A stretch of DNA of 64,000 bases, from the NCBI GenBank assembly GCA_040772505.1, contig JAXGYA010000008.1, forward strand, positions 91,538-155,537, given 5' to 3'. This document shows positions 46,260 to 54,120 of the stretch, one piece after another (the first letter of the stretch is position 1; each line of letters starts with the position of its first letter). A model generated the notes under the pieces. That model was not told where the DNA came from and ran no database searches. It saw nothing but the letters and a program-made list of their open reading frames with translations. This stretch comes from Mariniphaga sp040772505 (GTDB lineage: Bacteria; Bacteroidota; Bacteroidia; Bacteroidales; Prolixibacteraceae). The translations under genes were made by a program, and so were the position numbers.

Positions 46260-47057
46260 TTAATAACTAACCGTAGCGGGAACTTTGTTCCACACCATCC
46301 AGGGAGCCTTGTCGCTCGCTATCAGCTCTTCAAGCAATCTTTTATCCCGAAGTGTGTCCATGGGTTTCCAAAAACCATTGTGTTTAAAAGTTACTAACTG
46401 CTTTTCATCTGCCAGTTTTTCCAATGGTTCTTTTTCCAATATGGTTGAATCATCCTTCAGATAGTTCAAAACTTCAGGCTCACAGACAAAAAATCCGGCA
46501 TTGACCCATTGCCCGTCACCTTTAATTTTTTCCTGAAACTTAAGCACCTCATTATTGGCATTTAAAATCAATGAACCGAATCTTCCTTCAGGCTGAACCG
46601 ATGTCATTGTAATTATTTTACCATTGCTTCTATGAAATTCTAAAAGTACACTTATATCGATGTTTCCAACTCCATCGCCATATGTAAGCATAAATGTTTC
46701 GTTATTAATGTATTTCTGAACCCTTTTTATTCGACCGCCAGTCATCGAATTTAAACCGGTGTCGATGAGTGTAACTCTCCATGGTTCTGATCCATTGTTC
46801 AATATTTCCATTTCATTATGTTTTATATCAAACGTGACATCACATTGATGGAGATGATAATTCGCAAAAAACTCTTTAATGATGTAACCTTTATACCCAA
46901 GCAAAATAATAAAATCATTAAATCCATAATAAGAGTAAATCTTCATTATGTGCCATAATATAGGTTTTCCACCAATTTCAACCATCGGTTTTGGTTTCAT
47001 ATCTGTCTCTTCGGAGAGTCGTGATCCGTAGCCTCCGGCAAGTATAAGTACCTTCAT
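46260..47057 (-). CDS. rfbF: glucose-1-phosphate cytidylyltransferase
   Basis: Makes CDP-glucose from CTP and glucose-1-phosphate. 265 residues, typical for RfbF (about 257). The nucleotidyl-transfer loop is LAGGYGSRLSEETDMKPKPM (residues 6-25). GKPILWHIMKIYSYYGFNDFI, LTYGDGVGNIDI (metal site) and the CTP-enzyme hallmarks TSVQPEGRFG and VNAGFFVCEPEVL follow, with HNGFWKPMDTLRDK at the C-terminus. It opens the CDP-sugar part of the operon, 33 bp after upxY. The usual next enzyme, RfbG, was not found in the window. Confidence 0.94.
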   Translation of the reverse strand: MKVLILAGGYGSRLSEETDMKPKPMVEIGGKPILWHIMKIYSYYGFNDFIILLGYKGYIIKEFFANYHLHQCDVTFDIKHNEMEILNNGSEPWRVTLIDTGLNSMTGGRIKRVQKYINNETFMLTYGDGVGNIDISVLLEFHRSNGKIITMTSVQPEGRFGSLILNANNEVLKFQEKIKGDGQWVNAGFFVCEPEVLNYLKDDSTILEKEPLEKLADEKQLVTFKHNGFWKPMDTLRDKRLLEELIASDKAPWMVWNKVPATVSY

Positions 47058-47090
47058 GTTACTAAATTTAATTTTTAAAACTTGAAATAT

Positions 47091-47669
47091 CTATTCCTTA
47101 ACGTAACTCACAGATTTCCCATTCCGGTTTAATTTAGATGGGTCTGCTTTTTCTGAACTCAATACCTTAATCTCATCTTTAGAGATTTTGATATGTATGC
47201 AACAGTTCATTGCTTGCAGTCTGATTAATATATGCGATTGCCCGCAAATTTGAACAATCTCTCCTTTCAATCCTTTCAATGGGCCAAAAACAACTTCAGC
47301 TTTTATTCCTTTCGCAATATCTTCTCGTGTTAATACTACATCTTCTTGTTTTTGACTCATCAATGTCTTAATATTTTCAATTTGAATAACCGGAATTTTT
47401 TGGGCTATTCCTCCAAAACAAACATAGTTAACCACCCCGGGTATAGTTAGTACGTTAAAGTATTCGACGTAACTCACTTTTACAAACAAATAGCATCTAA
47501 AGAGTGGCTCTTCTATCCATTTCTTCCGATCACTCCATTGCTTCAATGTTTTTATAAGGGGTAAATAACACTCTATGTTTTGTTCCATCAGTATGGAATA
47601 AATTTTCTTTTCCTGATGCACTCTGGTATATATTGCATACCATTCGTAAACCGGTTTTTTTAAATACAT
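47091..47669 (-). CDS. upxY: UpxY/NusG-like transcription antiterminator
   Basis: 192 residues. The NGN domain (residues about 8-100) begins WYAIYTRVHQEKKIYSIL and includes the ECYLPLIKTLKQWSDRK and PLFRCYLFVKV strands. A KOW motif lies at VVFGPLKGLKGEIVQI (about 127-142). In Bacteroides, UpxY proteins are encoded at the head of capsule operons and let RNA polymerase read through early terminators in their own leader. Here the gene is likewise first in a roughly 35-kb run of same-strand genes. Self-specific control of this operon is inferred. Confidence 0.88.
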   Translation of the reverse strand: MYLKKPVYEWYAIYTRVHQEKKIYSILMEQNIECYLPLIKTLKQWSDRKKWIEEPLFRCYLFVKVSYVEYFNVLTIPGVVNYVCFGGIAQKIPVIQIENIKTLMSQKQEDVVLTREDIAKGIKAEVVFGPLKGLKGEIVQICGQSHILIRLQAMNCCIHIKISKDEIKVLSSEKADPSKLNRNGKSVSYVKE

Positions 47670-47732
47670 AGTAAACTGTTTTTTTGATTAAAGTGTACCA
47701 ATTCAATAAATCTTAACAGTCGCATAGCGCTG

Positions 47733-48008
47733 TTAATGATGACCTTGCAAGTTTTGCAAATGTGCTTTTAACTTCATGTTTTCAAGACTAATATCGGCAA
47801 ACATTCGTTTTAAACGTTCGTTGTCTTCTTTAAGCGATTTAAGTTCTTGAGAATATCTAAACCCGGCATCGCCATATTTTGCTCTCCAATTATAAAAAGT
47901 AGCCTGGCTTATGCGGTACTTTTCAATTATCTCTTTAATGGAAACACCTTCTTTATGTTTCTCAAGAATTTGAAGTATCTGGTCTTTGTTAAATCTTTTT
48001 CGAATCAT
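47733..48008 (-). CDS. solo IS3-type OrfA (helix-turn-helix transposase subunit)
   Basis: 91 residues. RKRFNKDQILQILEKHKEG and IIEKYRISQATFYNWRAKYG form the helix-turn-helix of IS3 OrfA, followed by a leucine-zipper part, LKSLKEDNERLKRMFADISL. Where OrfA would end near LKDVIEKK, this one ends LKAHLQNLQGHH. No OrfB catalytic (DDE) frame follows, as upxY starts 63 bp downstream, and no terminal inverted repeats were seen. It is either a relic of an insertion sequence or a retained DNA-binding protein at the head of the polysaccharide operon. Confidence 0.8.
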   Translation of the reverse strand: MIRKRFNKDQILQILEKHKEGVSIKEIIEKYRISQATFYNWRAKYGDAGFRYSQELKSLKEDNERLKRMFADISLENMKLKAHLQNLQGHH

Positions 48009-48636
48009 TATTCTTAACTTAGAGTTGTTTGCCGATTAATAAACTAAAGTTTCAAAGAACCCTCTATTTGACTTGCCCGGGTGGAGCTAAGGATGTTGTG
48101 TAAATCGCAATAATTAATAATTCAGGAAACTGAACTTTTAATTTGAGAGAAGAAAAATTGAATAAATTGCAAAATTCGCTTTTTAAAGAATAGAGAATGA
48201 TTTCTATGCCAAAGAACTTTTTTGTGTATCTGTCATTAACAAAAATATATTAGATATATTCCAATATAGTCCTTTGTATTTATAGAAAGAGTTTTCTTTT
48301 ATTCTTATTTCTAATGACTTATAGAGTTATTTTTAATAAATGTTTTAAGGGGTTTTTCTGAAGATAAATTGAAATAACATGCAATTCTCATTCTGTTTAT
48401 GACAGGGTAACCCCGCTGTTACTCCCATTTTTGTAACATCCTTACTGAAAATTCTATCTTTTGTGCCAAAATCCTAAAAAGATTTTAACGAAAATAAAAA
48501 CGATTAACTCAATAGAATGTTCAATTAGGAAATGAGAATTTATAACTTTAATGTTATAATCAAGCCAATAATCGTGAAGATGAAAGGTGCAGAAAATTTA
48601 CTAAATGGTTCAATTAGAAGAGTTGATTATGACAGA
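48009..48636. other. intergenic region expected to hold the polysaccharide operon promoter
   Basis: About 630 bp of AT-rich sequence between the OrfA gene and the terminator of the exporter operon. A minus-strand -7-like box (TATTTTTG, 48240-48247) exists, but no TTG lies 19-21 bases further upstream. A short inverted repeat GTAAC/GTTAC (48407-48422) interrupts the AT-rich run. No invertible-promoter repeats of Bacteroides type were recognised by eye. One small plus-strand frame is listed separately. Confidence 0.4.
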
Positions 48637-48654
48637 ATAAAAAAAGTCAACTAA
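48532..48654 (+). other. 40-codon open frame, possible antitoxin-like remnant
   Basis: ATG at 48532 to TAA at 48652-48654. The N-terminus MRIYNFNVIIKP resembles the first strand of HicB-type antitoxins, but nothing after it fits, and its 3' end runs into the arms of a terminator. Likely a relic or chance frame. Confidence 0.15.
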
Positions 48655-48673
48655 CAGAACGCCAGCTGACTTT
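48637..48673 (-). terminator. rho-independent terminator of exporter operon 1
   Basis: On the minus strand AAAGTCAGCT pairs with AGTTGACTTT (one G-T wobble) around an 11-base loop, followed by a run of T. It lies 24 bp after the stop of the LolA-like gene and separates this operon from the polysaccharide locus. Confidence 0.85.
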
Positions 48674-48696
48674 AAACTTTTCACACTCACTCTGAC

Positions 48697-49437
48697 TTAC
48701 TTTTTCAATGCCGCCTTCGTAAAAATATACTCTGGAATATCCTGGTTGAATTTTATTTCGTCAACAATAAATTCTGTGCCGTCGCCTTGTTTCAGCATGT
48801 CCTTGTAAATCATTCTGGTTGGAAACCAGCGCCCTTCAATTTTTTTTACATCCGACAACGTTGTTTGTTTTAACAACTGTCCGCTTTTGGCAAACAGCTC
48901 CTCTTTTAGCGGAACATATTTCTCAGGATCAACCCATATTTTGCGCGAATGGTAAGCCACATCTTCTACTTTTGCGGTAAGTTCCAAAACCCTGGTTTTC
49001 GTACCGTCAATTTCTTCCTCGCCAATAATTTCGGCATTGTACATTTCGGTGAGTTTGCGATCGTCCATCACATCTTCGTATGAAAGATCGGAACCCATTA
49101 CCGATTGACGTAGCATGTGCCCGGAAATTTGGATAGTACGGTCGGTGGATGGCGAATAAATCCAAAGCTGGTTTTCCAATTTCAGCATCTTGGTGCCTTG
49201 CTCGCGCGCCGGAGACAAATATTCAGTAAACGATTTTTTGTCGCCAACCGAATAGCCAATGGCGGTTAAAGTGCGGCTATTCCGCCTGCCATGGATTATC
49301 ATAGTGGTTTTTGCCACCTGGTTTTCCGACGACATGTTGTCGTCGATTTTATTTAGTATTTGCTCGGCTGTTTGGGCGAAAGTTGTTCCAAAGCCAAGAA
49401 GAATTAATGTGATTGTTGTTATTGATATTGTTTTCAT
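48697..49437 (-). CDS. LolA-like periplasmic protein (outer-membrane lipoprotein-sorting family)
   Basis: 246 residues with a signal peptide (about residues 1-21, ending TFAQ). The fold is the open half-barrel of LolA-like proteins: TAEQILNKIDDNMSS, TTMIIHGRRNSRT, NQLWIYSPSTDRTIQI, MGSDLSYEDVMDD, and HSRKIWVDPEKYVPLKEELF. MGSDLSYEDV is matched by MGSDFTNDDL in its paralogue at 61713..62456. Such proteins bind a lipid or acyl moiety in transit to the outer membrane. It is last in operon 1, after two permease genes and a long repeat array. The cargo is unknown, so lipoprotein transport is only one option. Confidence 0.85.
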   Translation of the reverse strand: MKTISITTITLILLGFGTTFAQTAEQILNKIDDNMSSENQVAKTTMIIHGRRNSRTLTAIGYSVGDKKSFTEYLSPAREQGTKMLKLENQLWIYSPSTDRTIQISGHMLRQSVMGSDLSYEDVMDDRKLTEMYNAEIIGEEEIDGTKTRVLELTAKVEDVAYHSRKIWVDPEKYVPLKEELFAKSGQLLKQTTLSDVKKIEGRWFPTRMIYKDMLKQGDGTEFIVDEIKFNQDIPEYIFTKAALKK

Positions 49438-49483
49438 GTTTTGATAATGTTTTAATTCTATGTTTTTCTACGTTTTGTCAACG

Positions 49484-49508
49484 CTGACAGGTCTAAAGAC
49501 GCTGTCAG
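49484..49508. repeat. CTGACAG/CTGTCAG inverted repeat next to a 7-bp array
   Basis: CTGACAG (49484-49490) and CTGTCAG (49502-49508) are separated by 11 bases. A similar element stands at 54057-54082. Both lie about 40-50 bp before a long TCTCATC/TCTCACC array, so the two parts look like one composite element. Confidence 0.6.
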
Positions 49509-49556
49509 GTTTTATTTTCAATAATCAATCAGGTTGAAGAAATCTATCACCTCATT

Positions 49557-49728
49557 TTTACTTTTCACTTCTCACCTCTCACCTCTCACCTCTCATCTCT
49601 CATCTCTCATCTCTCATCTCTCATCTCTCATCTCATCTCTCATCTCTCATCTCTCACCTCTCACCTCTCACCTCTCACTTCTCACCTCTCACCTCTCACC
49701 TCTCACCTCTCATCTCTCATCTCTCTCC
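49557..49728. repeat. 7-bp tandem array TCTCATC/TCTCACC (about 24 units)
   Basis: Fills most of the 330-bp gap between the permease and LolA-like genes. Two unit types occur in blocks: TCTCACC first, then TCTCATC, then TCTCACC again, and TCTCATC at the end. A frame open through it on the plus strand simply translates the repeat as a seven-residue period and is not taken as a gene. Confidence 0.95.
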
Positions 49729-49760
49729 TTTCGGGGAGATGTCCGCAGGACAGAGGGGCT
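49723..49760. repeat. REP-like double hairpin
   Basis: CTCC-TTTCG-GGGAG type hairpin followed by GTCC-GCA-GGAC, at the end of the 7-bp array and just before the permease stop. Very similar dispersed palindromes are common between genes of Bacteroidota. Confidence 0.6.
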
Positions 49761-49767
49761 TCTTTTT

Positions 49768-51042
49768 TCACACTTCCAACTCATGGAACAATTGCGAGGT
49801 TTTGCGTTTGTAAATGGCAAATCCTGCCAAAGCATTTCCCAAAACAGTGGCCAGAACCCCCGGTATAAAACCTATATAAAATAAGGCGGGTGTTACTTCA
49901 GCACGATAAATCGAAGGTAACATCATCCCGATATTTTTTACCAAGTTTGATATATCGAGGCCCACCTCTTGCATATAATAGCTTGCAGCCAAACCGAAAA
50001 TTGTGCCTACAACCGAACCGATTATCCCAATAATAATAGCTTCATAAATGGTGGTTTTGAATATATGTTTTTTCTCTTCTCCCAACGCAAGGCGCACACC
50101 AAATTCGCTGTAACGGCGCAATCCGCCCAACAAACCTGTGTTCCACAAAACAAGGGAAAGGGCAAAAACCAATACAAAAACCATAATTGCGCTGATGTTA
50201 TCGGCCATTTGTATGTATTGTCCCAAACCTTCCTGTTCCACCAATCGCTGCATTTCGGGCGAAAATTCATCGTCGGGATCGCTGTATTTTGCATTGAACG
50301 ATTGTTGCAATTCTTGGGCTTTCAGGTCATCATAAACACCATCTGGGAAATAGCCAAGGATTTCGCTGGCGGCGTTTTCCATATCAAGTGCTTCCTGTGC
50401 ATCGGCAATGTCCATAAAAATGGCGCCCCGGTCAAGTATCGAACTTCCAAAGCGCAAGGTACCGCTCACTTTGAAAGTTTTAAATGCCATGCTCCCATTC
50501 ATTGTTGAGCCGAAAAGCGTAACATCATCGCCCAATTTTACATCAAATCTTTTAGCAAAATCATCGCTTATCAATGCCTCTCCCGGGCTTTGCGGAACAG
50601 AACCCATAACAAGGGATTTTTGGATATTCATCCGCTCTATTTCCTGTGTTCCTGTCGAAAGCAAATCTACTGCTGTTCCAATTGCCTGGCCTTGTTCGCG
50701 GGTTTCGCCGTTTTCATCGGGCACATCCAGCAAACCTCCTGTGTGTATCCGTTCCACCCACTTCATTTCGGGGTAATCCTGTTGCAATTGCGCGATCAAT
50801 TCATCCACATCAATCAATGCCAAATCGTTGGGAACCTGATTTTCGTTTTCGGCAAAAGCGCGGGTCAGGATTTTAACATGGCCGGTTGTGAATTTTGCGT
50901 TCATGTCGGTCATGTCCGTAAAAACCCCTTTTAAAAAACCGCTCATAAAAACAGTGAGGAAAACGCCCAGTGCAACCACAATAACGGGCAGCAAACTGCG
51001 GCTTTTGTCCCTTAATATCCCTTTTAATATAAATTTTATCAT
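49768..51042 (-). CDS. FtsX/MacB-type ABC transporter permease
   Basis: 424 residues: N-terminal TM (SLLPVIVVALGVFLTVFMSGF), a periplasmic domain of about 230 residues of MacB-PCD type, then three C-terminal TM helices with AIMVFVLVFALSLVLWNTGLL, the FGVRLALGEEKKHIFKTTIYEA coupling segment and GFIPGVLATVLGNALAGF. Lipoprotein exporters LolC/LolE share this layout. It overlaps the other permease gene by 4 bp, so the two probably form a heterodimer with the ATPase encoded at 53325..54023. It would lift a lipid-like cargo from the inner membrane to the LolA-like protein. Confidence 0.87.
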   Translation of the reverse strand: MIKFILKGILRDKSRSLLPVIVVALGVFLTVFMSGFLKGVFTDMTDMNAKFTTGHVKILTRAFAENENQVPNDLALIDVDELIAQLQQDYPEMKWVERIHTGGLLDVPDENGETREQGQAIGTAVDLLSTGTQEIERMNIQKSLVMGSVPQSPGEALISDDFAKRFDVKLGDDVTLFGSTMNGSMAFKTFKVSGTLRFGSSILDRGAIFMDIADAQEALDMENAASEILGYFPDGVYDDLKAQELQQSFNAKYSDPDDEFSPEMQRLVEQEGLGQYIQMADNISAIMVFVLVFALSLVLWNTGLLGGLRRYSEFGVRLALGEEKKHIFKTTIYEAIIIGIIGSVVGTIFGLAASYYMQEVGLDISNLVKNIGMMLPSIYRAEVTPALFYIGFIPGVLATVLGNALAGFAIYKRKTSQLFHELEV

Positions 51043-52214
51043 TGTAGTTTTCCTTTAAGTGCATCCGTTGGTTTCATTTTCGCAATTTTTCGGGCAGGTA
51101 AATAACTTACTATTGTTGCCGAAATTACCACCAGAAATATAGATATCACAATCAGTTTTACGCTGTAATATGGGAAGATGGCATCTGAAATAGGAATGTC
51201 AAACTGCATGTCCTCCGCATATCCCATATTAATACCGGTTTTGTTTATCCATAAAAATAGCGGGATTCCGTAAACTGCTCCAAACAAGGCGGCCAAAATA
51301 CTGTGCGCCCCACCTTCAACGGTAAAAATACCGACAACCTGCTGTCGTGTCATCCCCAAAGCTATGTAGGTGCCAATCTCGCGCTGGCGGCGGAAAATGG
51401 ACAAAACCTGTGTGTCGAAAATGGCAATTAATGCAATAATCAGCAGAAGCGCCTGAATGATTGTACCGCTAATTTTTTTTGTTTGGATGAGTTCGTCCAT
51501 GTCGGCCAGTAAAAAATCCTGTCCTTTAAATTCCCAGTTTTCGAGTTTACGGTTTTCGTAGGCTTCGCCAGCAACCAAAAGTGTGGCCTGGTTCTCCATG
51601 CCCATCATTTCCTGTAACACTTCAAGGCGCAGGTAAATCTGCCCTTTATCAACCGACGGGACATCGTTGTCGAATACCGATGCGATTTCAATTTCGCGTG
51701 CATCGAACGTGCCATTTTTATCGCGCCAACGAATTAATAATTTATCTCCTGAACTTATTTTCAACGATTGAGCCATTCGTTTTCCAATGATTGCATAATC
51801 CACGTCATCCGACTTTTTAAGTGCCGAAGTGGGCAGTTTCAAAATGTTTTGGTCGGGGTCAATCCCACGCAGTGAAATCCCCTGCATCCTGCCTTGCGGA
51901 TAAGCTGTTGCTTGCGTGATAAGTACTGGCACAAGCTTTTTGTTTTTTACTTTAGTCAGAATTTCGTCCGACATCAATTCGTGTGAATCCTGAATTGTAT
52001 AAGGGTCGTAACGATCGTAATCGGGATGCCAAAACTGGCCTTCGCCGGTTTCCCATGCCTGCGTGTCGATGCGGCTTTGGCGGTTCCAGCCGTCAATCAT
52101 TCCGTTGTAAAAAATCATCAACACAAAGGCAAACGAGAGCACCGATACGTTGAGCCAGGTACGTAATCCTGCCCCAATTAAGTTTTTGAATGCTAATTTT
52201 AGAGAAAGTTTCAT
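51039..52214 (-). CDS. FtsX/MacB-type ABC transporter permease
   Basis: 391 residues. It starts MKLSLKLAFKNLIGAGLRTW with TM1 (LNVSVLSFAFVLMIFYNGM), then a periplasmic domain (GISLRGIDPDQNILKLPTS, IGKRMAQSLKISSGDKLLI) and three C-terminal TMs, with REIGTYIALGMTRQQVVGIFTVEG as the intracellular coupling stretch. It is LolC/LolE-like in layout. It is first of the two permeases in operon 1 and is separated from the ATPase gene by about 1.1 kb containing repeats and four-helix genes. Confidence 0.87.
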   Translation of the reverse strand: MKLSLKLAFKNLIGAGLRTWLNVSVLSFAFVLMIFYNGMIDGWNRQSRIDTQAWETGEGQFWHPDYDRYDPYTIQDSHELMSDEILTKVKNKKLVPVLITQATAYPQGRMQGISLRGIDPDQNILKLPTSALKKSDDVDYAIIGKRMAQSLKISSGDKLLIRWRDKNGTFDAREIEIASVFDNDVPSVDKGQIYLRLEVLQEMMGMENQATLLVAGEAYENRKLENWEFKGQDFLLADMDELIQTKKISGTIIQALLLIIALIAIFDTQVLSIFRRQREIGTYIALGMTRQQVVGIFTVEGGAHSILAALFGAVYGIPLFLWINKTGINMGYAEDMQFDIPISDAIFPYYSVKLIVISIFLVVISATIVSYLPARKIAKMKPTDALKGKLQ

Positions 52215-52270
52215 GTTCTAATTATTTTTCTGCGAACTATTAAATTTTCATTTTCAAAAAGTGAGGTATT

Positions 52271-52340
52271 AGTAAACAGTAAAAGGTAAGCAGTAAAAGG
52301 TAAACAGTAATCGGTGAACAGAAGAAGTAATCAGTAAAGT
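52271..52340. repeat. 7-bp array (purine-rich on + strand)
   Basis: About nine degenerate units such as AGTAAAC, AGTAAAA, GGTAAGC and GGTGAAC. These are complements of GTTTACT, TTTTACT and GCTTACC, so the array is inverted relative to the arrays at 52550 and 53176. It stands at the 3' side of the truncated four-helix gene. Confidence 0.8.
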
Positions 52341-52342
52341 AT

Positions 52343-52546
52343 TTACCGTTTCCGTTTGCCCCAGTAGGATTCTGCAATCTGACCACCAACGGACCTCGAC
52401 GATCTTCTGATTTGGTCAGTCAAAGAATATCGCTCTTCTTTTGGAAAATTCTTCGTCAAGTGAAAAATTTTATTCGACAAAATCCTCGCTTGTTTATAAA
52501 CTTCAAGTTCCCTAAAACTCCTTGCATATGTAAATGGCTTATCCAT
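52343..52546 (-). pseudogene. truncated duplicate of the four-helix-bundle gene
   Basis: From the ATG at 52544-52546 (MDKPFTYARSFRELEVYKQ) the frame matches the intact gene at 52762..53172 almost exactly for about 60 codons. It then reads AESYWGKRKR and stops, losing the last half of the fold. Across about 195 bp the two copies show two base substitutions plus a 3-base insertion, so the duplication is recent. Upstream lies an array copy like the one upstream of the intact gene. Probably non-functional. Confidence 0.85.
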
Positions 52547-52549
52547 AAT

Positions 52550-52780
52550 TCTCACTTTTTACTTTTTACTGTTCACTTTTTACCGTTCACTGTTTACTGT
52601 TCACTTTTTACTGTTTACTGTTTACTTTTCACTTTTTACTTTTCACTTTTCACTTTTTACTTTTTACTTTTTACTTTTCACTGTTTACTGTTCACTTTTT
52701 ACTTTTCACTGTTTACTGTTCACTGTTCACTTTTCACTGTTTACCTTTTTCTTTTCACTCTTTACTTCTCACCTTTTACA
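52550..52780. repeat. 7-bp tandem array TTCACTG/TTTACTG/TTTACTT (about 32 units)
   Basis: Lies between the truncated and intact four-helix genes. Units vary mainly at positions 3 and 7 (TTCACTG, TTTACTG, TTTACTT, TTCACTT). Its end overlaps the last codons of the intact gene, so residues TVKGEK are repeat-encoded. Confidence 0.95.
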
Positions 52781-53172
52781 GTTCTGTTTTGACAAAAGAG
52801 AGATGATTTGTCAATCATTGCGTTAATCATTCTGTCCAAAGATTCACATTGGTTTAACAAATCATCGTGAGTTGCCTTGTCGATGTACTCACATTCCAGA
52901 GAAACCTCAATCCAATGTTGCGTTTCGTATTGTTCTGCATCGGCATCTGTAAGTTTTAGGATGAAATGATTCTCATATCTTCTTTTGCCCCAGGATTCTG
53001 CAATCTGACCACCAACGGACCTCGACGATCTTCTGATTTGGTCAGTCAAAGAATATCGCTCTTCTTTTGGAAAATTCTTCGTCAAGTGGAAAATTATATT
53101 CGACAAAATCCTCGCTTGTTTATAAACTTCAAGTTCCCTAAAACTCCTTGCATATGTAAATGGCTTATCCAT
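52762..53172 (-). CDS. four-helix-bundle protein (S23 family)
   Basis: About 136 residues from the ATG at 53170-53172; a GTG three codons upstream lies inside the repeat. Family blocks: FRELEVYKQARILSN, FPKEERYSLTDQIRRSSRSVGGQIAESWGKRRYENHF, KLTDADAEQYETQHWIEVSLEC and a C-terminal helix LNQCESLDRMINAMI. It sits between two long 7-bp arrays, inside exporter operon 1 between the ATPase and the permease genes, on the operon strand. Function unknown; its placement suggests it arrived with the repeats rather than as an exporter part. Confidence 0.88.
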   Translation of the reverse strand: MDKPFTYARSFRELEVYKQARILSNIIFHLTKNFPKEERYSLTDQIRRSSRSVGGQIAESWGKRRYENHFILKLTDADAEQYETQHWIEVSLECEYIDKATHDDLLNQCESLDRMINAMIDKSSLFCQNRTVKGEK

Positions 53173-53175
53173 AAT

Positions 53176-53345
53176 TCTCACTTTTTACTGTTCACTGTTC
53201 ACTGTTTACTGTTCACTGTTCACTGTTCACTGTTCACTGTTTACTGTTCACTGTTCACTTTTTACTGTTTACTCTTTACTGTTTACTGTTTACTGTTTAC
53301 TTTTCACTGTTTACTGTTCACTGTTCACTGTTTACCTTTCACTTT
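53176..53345. repeat. 7-bp tandem array TTCACTG/TTTACTG (about 23 units)
   Basis: Spans from just before the four-helix gene start into the 3' end of the ATPase gene, whose last residues VKGKQ and stop codon are made of repeat units. The near-identical flank at 52550 shows that gene part and array were duplicated together. Confidence 0.95.
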
Positions 53346-54023
53346 CTTCTCATCTTTAACAACTTCGCCATCTTTTAATGAAATGATACGGTCAAGATAC
53401 TGCATCACTTTTTCGTCGTGGGTGGCGAATATAAAAGTCGTTTCCAATTCCTTGTTCAATTTCTTCATGGTTTGAATAACATGGTGTGAATTTTCAGAAT
53501 CGAGGTTGGCAGTAGGTTCATCAGCCAAAACAATTTCGGGCTTTTTAACCATGGAGCGGGCAATGGCAACCCGCTGGCATTCGCCGCCCGAAAGCATGGC
53601 CGGTTTCGACTTCTCTTTGTCGGTTAATCCTACCCACTCGAGTGCATCCATCACGGCTTTTTTTCTTGCCGATGCTGGTAAATTTTGTAACAACAAGGCA
53701 AATTCAACGTTCTCGTAAACCGTGTAAACGGGCAACAAATTGTAGGTTTGGAAAATAAACCCGATGTGTTTGTTCCTCAGTTTTGCCGATTGTTTGTTGG
53801 TCAGCAAGGAAATGGATTGCCCGAGTACTTCGACCACACCGTCGGAGGGCGTGTCGAGCGACCCGATAATATTCAGCAAAGTAGTTTTCCCCGATCCGCT
53901 TGGGCCAATCAAACCCGCAAATTCGCCTTTGCCAAATTGAAGATTTACGTTTTCCAACGCCGTAAATTTGCCCTTTCCAACAGGGAATTTCTTTGTTAGG
54001 TTTTTAATGTTTATGATACTCAT
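53325..54023 (-). CDS. LolD-like ABC transporter ATPase
   Basis: 232 residues, the size of LolD. Walker A is GPSGSGKTT (residues about 39-47), Q-loop GFIFQTYNLLPVYTV, signature LSGGECQRVAIARSM, Walker B IVLADEPTANLDS, and the switch His in FATHDEKVM. It powers the two FtsX-type permeases encoded downstream. The end of the protein (KKVKGKQ) is altered by repeat DNA but lies beyond the catalytic core. The start ATG at 54021-54023 is preceded by a 460-bp gap with a repeat array, so transcription must pass that array to link it with the barrel gene. Confidence 0.92.
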   Translation of the reverse strand: MSIINIKNLTKKFPVGKGKFTALENVNLQFGKGEFAGLIGPSGSGKTTLLNIIGSLDTPSDGVVEVLGQSISLLTNKQSAKLRNKHIGFIFQTYNLLPVYTVYENVEFALLLQNLPASARKKAVMDALEWVGLTDKEKSKPAMLSGGECQRVAIARSMVKKPEIVLADEPTANLDSENSHHVIQTMKKLNKELETTFIFATHDEKVMQYLDRIISLKDGEVVKDEKKVKGKQ

Positions 54024-54120
54024 TGTGGTAAATATTTGTTTATTGTTTATTTGACGTTGTCAGGAGCTACGCACGCTGACAAGTCCTGAACATTAGCTAC
54101 ACGATATTGACTTCCATTTT
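54024..54120. other. upstream flank of the ATPase gene with inverted repeat
   Basis: Contains TTGTCAG (54057-54063) and CTGACAA (54076-54082) with a 12-base spacer, matching the element at 49484-49508. The 7-bp array begins about 40 bp further on. No promoter consensus was seen. Confidence 0.5.

Noticed and set aside
47733..48008. Complete IS3 insertion sequence
   Set aside because: No OrfB frame, no frameshift partner and no terminal inverted repeats found on either side.
48240..48247. -7 box as promoter of the polysaccharide operon
   Set aside because: TATTTTTG is present on the minus strand but the nearest TTG is at 14 bases, not 19-21.
49534..49884. Open frame across the array with repeated Ser-His-Leu residues
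   Set aside because: A 7-bp repeat lacking stops is open in some frames and yields a seven-residue period automatically; no start site and it runs antisense into the permease gene.
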